Part shown: piece by piece, positions 4,695-7,564 of the stretch
How the letters are laid out: the number at the start of each line of letters is the position of its first letter
Position numbering within the stretch: the stretch's first letter is position 1
Origin: Hyphomicrobiales bacterium
GTDB lineage: Bacteria > Pseudomonadota > Alphaproteobacteria > Rhizobiales > Xanthobacteraceae
Length of the DNA: 7,564 bases
NCBI GenBank assembly: GCA_021730825.1
Contig: JAKFYO010000254.1
Span: 1-7,564 of the forward strand
Direction of reading: 5' to 3'
Program-made: the position numbers and the translations under genes
The notes under the pieces: generated by a model
The model's input: the letters and a program-made list of their open reading frames with translations, nothing else
Told to the model about the DNA's origin: nothing
The model's database searches: none

Positions 4695-6704
4695 TTACTT
4701 CTTCTCGCCTGCGGCGGGCTCCATTCCGATTTCTCGAATGCGTTCGAGAACCGCTTTATCTTTCATAGCATTCAGAAATGCTTGTACTGCCGGCCGCTCT
4801 CTGCGGCTATCGACAACCAGAAAATCATACTCCTCCGGCGCAAGCGGCAAAAAGCCCAACCCATACAGCGTGGCCGCAGGTTCTATTGCGACCCCCCAGT
4901 CGGCACGGTTTTGCACTACACCTACGGCAACCGCGTTATGAGACTTGGGCTGGTTTGCATATCCGGCAGGGCGGGCAATTTTTGCGTCCGCAAGAATTTT
5001 ATCAATCAGAACTCGCGTGCCCGAACCTGCGTTTCTGTTGATCATTACGCTCGAAGGGTCGGCAGCGACGGCTAACATCGCTTCTGCAATCGACTTGCCT
5101 TCAAACCGCTTATCGCCCTTACGATAGACGACCCCCTGCATTCGCCGCCATCCCGCCACAAGCAGTAAGCCCGGCTTGCGTAAATGAACATTGTATTTTC
5201 CGGTAGCAGGATCAATTAGATGAATGGGCGCGATATCGCACTCGCCACGAGCGGCCGCAGTCGCTCCGCCTTGGCTTCCAATCGCAATCGTCCTCACATT
5301 AAATCCACGCGCCGCGACCGCTGACACTACTGCGTCCAGCGCGAGATCGTGGCTGCCGGTAATCGTCAAGTCGGGCGCCTTCAAGCCACGCCCGATTAGC
5401 GTCACTCGCTGCCTACTTCCTGCCTCTAGCGAAGACGCAAGTGCATCGACTTCGATAAAACCATCGGCTTGAGAGAAACTCGTCACCGAACCAGAACCTT
5501 TCGCACTCGGCAGAGCCACTGTCCCCTCAGGCGATTCACTGAGCGAAACGAGCATGAACTCTTTACGGCCAAGCTCAGATGTGACGCGCACCGGCACCGT
5601 CGCTTCCTTAACTTGTGGCGTTTCCTTTGAAAGCCCTGCCCATGCCCGTATGACTGGAGCCACAAAGGCGTGAAACGTGAAAATTGCGGACGTCGGAAAA
5701 CCCGGCAGCACGACGACGGGCTTCCCATTCACCATCGCAAGACAAAGAGGCTTTCCCGGCTTTAGCGCAACGCCATGAACAAGGACTTCTCCAAGTTCGG
5801 AAACGATGCGATGAGAAAAATCTCCGGCACCCTTCGATGTGCCGCCCGAAAGCACAACCATGTCACATTGCGCTAGAGAATCCTGAAGGGCCTTGCGAAG
5901 CGTTCGTTCGTCGTCTGGGAACGCACCAAGGTTTACAGCTGCTCCGCCGTTCTCCTCGACAGAAGCAGCGACGATCGCACCATTCGAGTCATAGACTTTG
6001 CCTGCCGCCAAGGGTTTGCCCGGAGACGTCAGTTCATCGCCAGTCGAAAGCACGCCAATAACCGGCTTACGAACAACATTTACTTCAGCGATGCCGCATG
6101 CTGCGAGCATGCCGATTTCGCGTGAGGTCAGCAGCGTGCCGCCACGAAGCAGTGTTTCGCCACGAGCTATGTCGGAGCCTGCAAACGAAACAAACTGACC
6201 AGCGCTCATCGCGCGGGTTAGCTCAATCGCGGGGCCTTTTTCGGTTTCAATAAGATCAGTCCATTCGATCATAGCCACCGCGTCGGCGCCACGCGGAATC
6301 ATGCCACCGGTTGCAATTGCGGTAGCAGTTTGGGCTTCAACCGATACGGTTGGGGACACGCCGCACGAGAGCACTTCGCGGTTAAGCAAAAGCGTTCGTG
6401 GACCCTCCTCGCTAGCGCCTATTGTATCTGCCGAACGAAGGGCGAAACCATCGACGTTCGACCGATCGAATGCCGGCGCATCGACTGGCGCGGCAATATC
6501 GGAAACAAGAACGCGACCCAAGCAAAAGGATAGGTGAACGCTTTCGGAACCTATTGGAGAAAGACTTAGATGAGCTTCAAAACGCTCGCGCGCCTTCTCA
6601 GGTGATATCACCTCGAGAAACTGCTCTTGTCGGGCAGCAGCACGGATCGCGGAGATCAAGTCTTCCGGGGCCAGTGAGGCTGGCGCTTCTTTTTTTGCGC
6701 TCAA
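4695..6704 (-). CDS. MoeA fused to a C-terminal PBP-like (substrate-binding-like) domain
   Basis: 669-residue two-part protein. Residues about 1-440 are a MoeA: AFDRSNVDGFAL (79-90), TGGMIPRGADAVAMIE (132-147), GVLSTGDELTSPG (217-229), LSGGTSKGAGDFSHR (285-299), LKPGKPLCLA (314-323) and LPGFPTSAIFTF (333-344). SGGTSKG and PGFPTS replace the usual SGGVSxG and PGNPxS. Residues about 445-655 resemble the PBP_like domain (PF12727 type): GSHDLALDAVV (450-460), NRNAGSGTRVLID (556-568) and KSHNAVAVGVVQNRADWGVA (587-606). There is no signal peptide, so it is cytoplasmic. The PBP half is related to binding proteins for oxyanions and may bind molybdate, tungstate or molybdopterin; this is inference. 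The start is a TTG whose last two bases overlap the TGA of the upstream gene (TTGA), with GAGAAG 6 bases before it; no early in-frame ATG exists. MoeA-PBP fusions are known in bacteria and archaea, so it is not an assembly artefact. Its exact role is unsettled. Confidence 0.9.
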   Translation of the reverse strand: MSAKKEAPASLAPEDLISAIRAAARQEQFLEVISPEKARERFEAHLSLSPIGSESVHLSFCLGRVLVSDIAAPVDAPAFDRSNVDGFALRSADTIGASEEGPRTLLLNREVLSCGVSPTVSVEAQTATAIATGGMIPRGADAVAMIEWTDLIETEKGPAIELTRAMSAGQFVSFAGSDIARGETLLRGGTLLTSREIGMLAACGIAEVNVVRKPVIGVLSTGDELTSPGKPLAAGKVYDSNGAIVAASVEENGGAAVNLGAFPDDERTLRKALQDSLAQCDMVVLSGGTSKGAGDFSHRIVSELGEVLVHGVALKPGKPLCLAMVNGKPVVVLPGFPTSAIFTFHAFVAPVIRAWAGLSKETPQVKEATVPVRVTSELGRKEFMLVSLSESPEGTVALPSAKGSGSVTSFSQADGFIEVDALASSLEAGSRQRVTLIGRGLKAPDLTITGSHDLALDAVVSAVAARGFNVRTIAIGSQGGATAAARGECDIAPIHLIDPATGKYNVHLRKPGLLLVAGWRRMQGVVYRKGDKRFEGKSIAEAMLAVAADPSSVMINRNAGSGTRVLIDKILADAKIARPAGYANQPKSHNAVAVGVVQNRADWGVAIEPAATLYGLGFLPLAPEEYDFLVVDSRRERPAVQAFLNAMKDKAVLERIREIGMEPAAGEKK
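4698..4706 (-). promoter_or_regulatory. Ribosome binding site of mobB inside the end of the MoeA-PBP gene
   Basis: GAGAAGAAG on the minus strand ends 5 bases before ATG 4692 and lies inside the last codons of the upstream gene. It supports the chosen mobB start and translational coupling. Confidence 0.5.
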
Positions 6705-7564
6705 GGCAGTCTTCTCATTTCAACGGCTGCACCTGCGGCAACACCTTCGCTATCAGCAGGGATAAGTATCCACCCTTCTGCGTACATAAGTTTTGGTATC
6801 GCGAAAACTCCTTTCCCGACGGGCTCGACACCATCTTCGACGCGCCGAACATAAATCACTTCTTCCATTCCTATAGTTGAAGTGATTTTCTTGGTCGTTT
6901 TCACTGCCATGCCTTTTTCTTCGGCCCGTGATCCTGTCAGGCCAGCCATCAGTTTGCTACCGACAACAAGAAATACAGATAACGCCGCATCCAGCCTGCC
7001 CGGAAGCGCGAGTACTGGACAGCCGCCGAGCCGCCCCAAAGCTGCGGTGTGACCCGGCGCAATCCCGAGGCCGTAGAAATCAAGCGTGCCTTTACGGGCA
7101 AGTGTGTTCACCGTTGAATCATTTTCTCCCGACCCAGTGCCGCCAAGCACAATAATCGCATCTGCGTCAGGTTTATCGAGCAGCGAATCGAGAGGAACCT
7201 GCCGAACTATTTCGGATACCCCACCGCACCCGAGCACTGCCTTCGCAATGACGGGAGAAACAAAGTCAAAAACGTTTGATCCAGCAGACACCGCAATTAT
7301 TTTGATACGAGGTACCCGAAGCGAAACATTCTGAACACCGAGTGCATGCAATCCTGCTACGCAAAGCGTAGTAACCCGATCGCCCGCACGCCCAAGAACG
7401 TCTCCTTTTGTAGCGTGTCTGCGCAGAGCGAGAACGCCTTCGCCGCTAGCGACGGAGGTATAAATTTCAAATGAATTCTGAAATTGACCGGCGGCGTCCG
7501 GCGGCAGGACCGCGTCCGTATTTTTTGGTATGTTCTCTCCTGTATCGACCCATTGCGGAGAAGC
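6701..7564 (-). CDS. Divergent MoeA-like molybdopterin-binding protein (5' end outside window)
   Basis: The frame is open to the right edge; 287 residues are visible, beginning near what would be residue 100-110 of a MoeA, so the full protein is probably about 400 residues. An internal TTG at 7351 is not the true start, because MoeA-like sequence continues upstream. It aligns with MoeA through VDTGENIPKNTDAVLPPD (visible 6-23, like FTGARMPDGADTV), LHALGVQNVSLRVPRIKIIA (72-91), a molybdopterin-binding fold with LGGTGSGENDST (140-151), GLGIAPGHTAALGR (165-178) and LALPGRLDAALSVF (185-198), and a domain-IV-like end. The usual active-site strings are changed: STGDE reads SAGSN, SGGVSxGExD reads GGTGSGEND, KPGKP reads APGHT, and PGNPxS reads PGRLDA. 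It is therefore likely a non-catalytic or altered MoeA paralogue that still binds pterin; function inferred only. It overlaps the start of the MoeA-PBP gene by 4 bases and heads the visible part of the operon. Confidence 0.82.
   Translation of the reverse strand, partial: ASPQWVDTGENIPKNTDAVLPPDAAGQFQNSFEIYTSVASGEGVLALRRHATKGDVLGRAGDRVTTLCVAGLHALGVQNVSLRVPRIKIIAVSAGSNVFDFVSPVIAKAVLGCGGVSEIVRQVPLDSLLDKPDADAIIVLGGTGSGENDSTVNTLARKGTLDFYGLGIAPGHTAALGRLGGCPVLALPGRLDAALSVFLVVGSKLMAGLTGSRAEEKGMAVKTTKKITSTIGMEEVIYVRRVEDGVEPVGKGVFAIPKLMYAEGWILIPADSEGVAAGAAVEMRRLP
6711..6716 (-). promoter_or_regulatory. Ribosome binding site supporting the TTG start of the MoeA-PBP gene
   Basis: GAGAAG on the minus strand, 6 bases before the TTG at 6704. 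Good spacing and the TTGA overlap with the upstream stop codon together favour this non-ATG start. Confidence 0.5.

Noticed and set aside
4695..6704. MoeA-PBP fusion as an assembly or frameshift artefact
   Set aside because: The frame is continuous, both domains are complete, and this architecture is known in other bacteria and archaea.
3137..6880. Numerous plus-strand open frames of 60-150 codons opposite the Moco operon
   Set aside because: Low-complexity Ser/Arg/Ala-rich translations typical of antisense shadows; the minus strand holds intact, motif-bearing genes.
6701..7351. 216-residue protein starting at TTG 7351
   Set aside because: The same frame continues to the window edge with MoeA-like sequence, so the start at 7351 is only an internal codon.

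Overview
The window looks like part of an alphaproteobacterial chromosome, probably Hyphomicrobiales (Rhizobiales). The reasons are the FdsA-type formate dehydrogenase followed by fdhD and mobA, moderately GC-rich DNA, and a close match to the alphaproteobacterial EcfG general-stress promoter. The genus cannot be fixed from the sequence alone. Nearly everything here concerns the molybdenum cofactor (Moco, bis-MGD form) and the formate dehydrogenase that uses it.

Left part, plus strand (3-2511): the 3' end of fdsA (catalytic subunit of soluble NAD-linked formate dehydrogenase), then fdhD (sulfur transfer to the enzyme's cofactor), then mobA (GMP transfer onto Mo-molybdopterin). A short hairpin with a T-run covers the fdsA stop codon. 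A TATAGT box lies just before the fdhD ATG, so fdhD-mobA may be transcribed separately, possibly as a leaderless mRNA. The small delta-subunit gene fdsD, usual in fds operons, is not visible here.

Middle (2520-2883), minus strand: a gene for a 93-residue secreted protein of unknown function. It is preceded by GGAAC-N16-CGTT, the EcfG stress sigma factor consensus, and by an inverted repeat around its ribosome binding site.

Right part, minus strand (2884-7564), reading leftward: a divergent MoeA-like protein cut by the window edge; a 669-residue MoeA fused to a C-terminal PBP-like domain; mobB; and a canonical moeA. Junctions are a 4-base overlap, a 2-base gap and a 0-base gap, so this is one tightly coupled operon whose promoter lies beyond the right edge. 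The two gene blocks converge on the stress gene.

Working together: MoeA proteins insert molybdate into adenylylated molybdopterin, MobA (helped by MobB) adds GMP to give bis-MGD, FdhD makes the cofactor active, and FdsA uses it to oxidise formate. The most unusual point is three consecutive MoeA-family genes of graded divergence. One is canonical, one is fused to a ligand-binding-like domain, and one has lost most of the MoeA active-site motifs. They may form a dedicated metal-insertion or metal-selection module for this enzyme.
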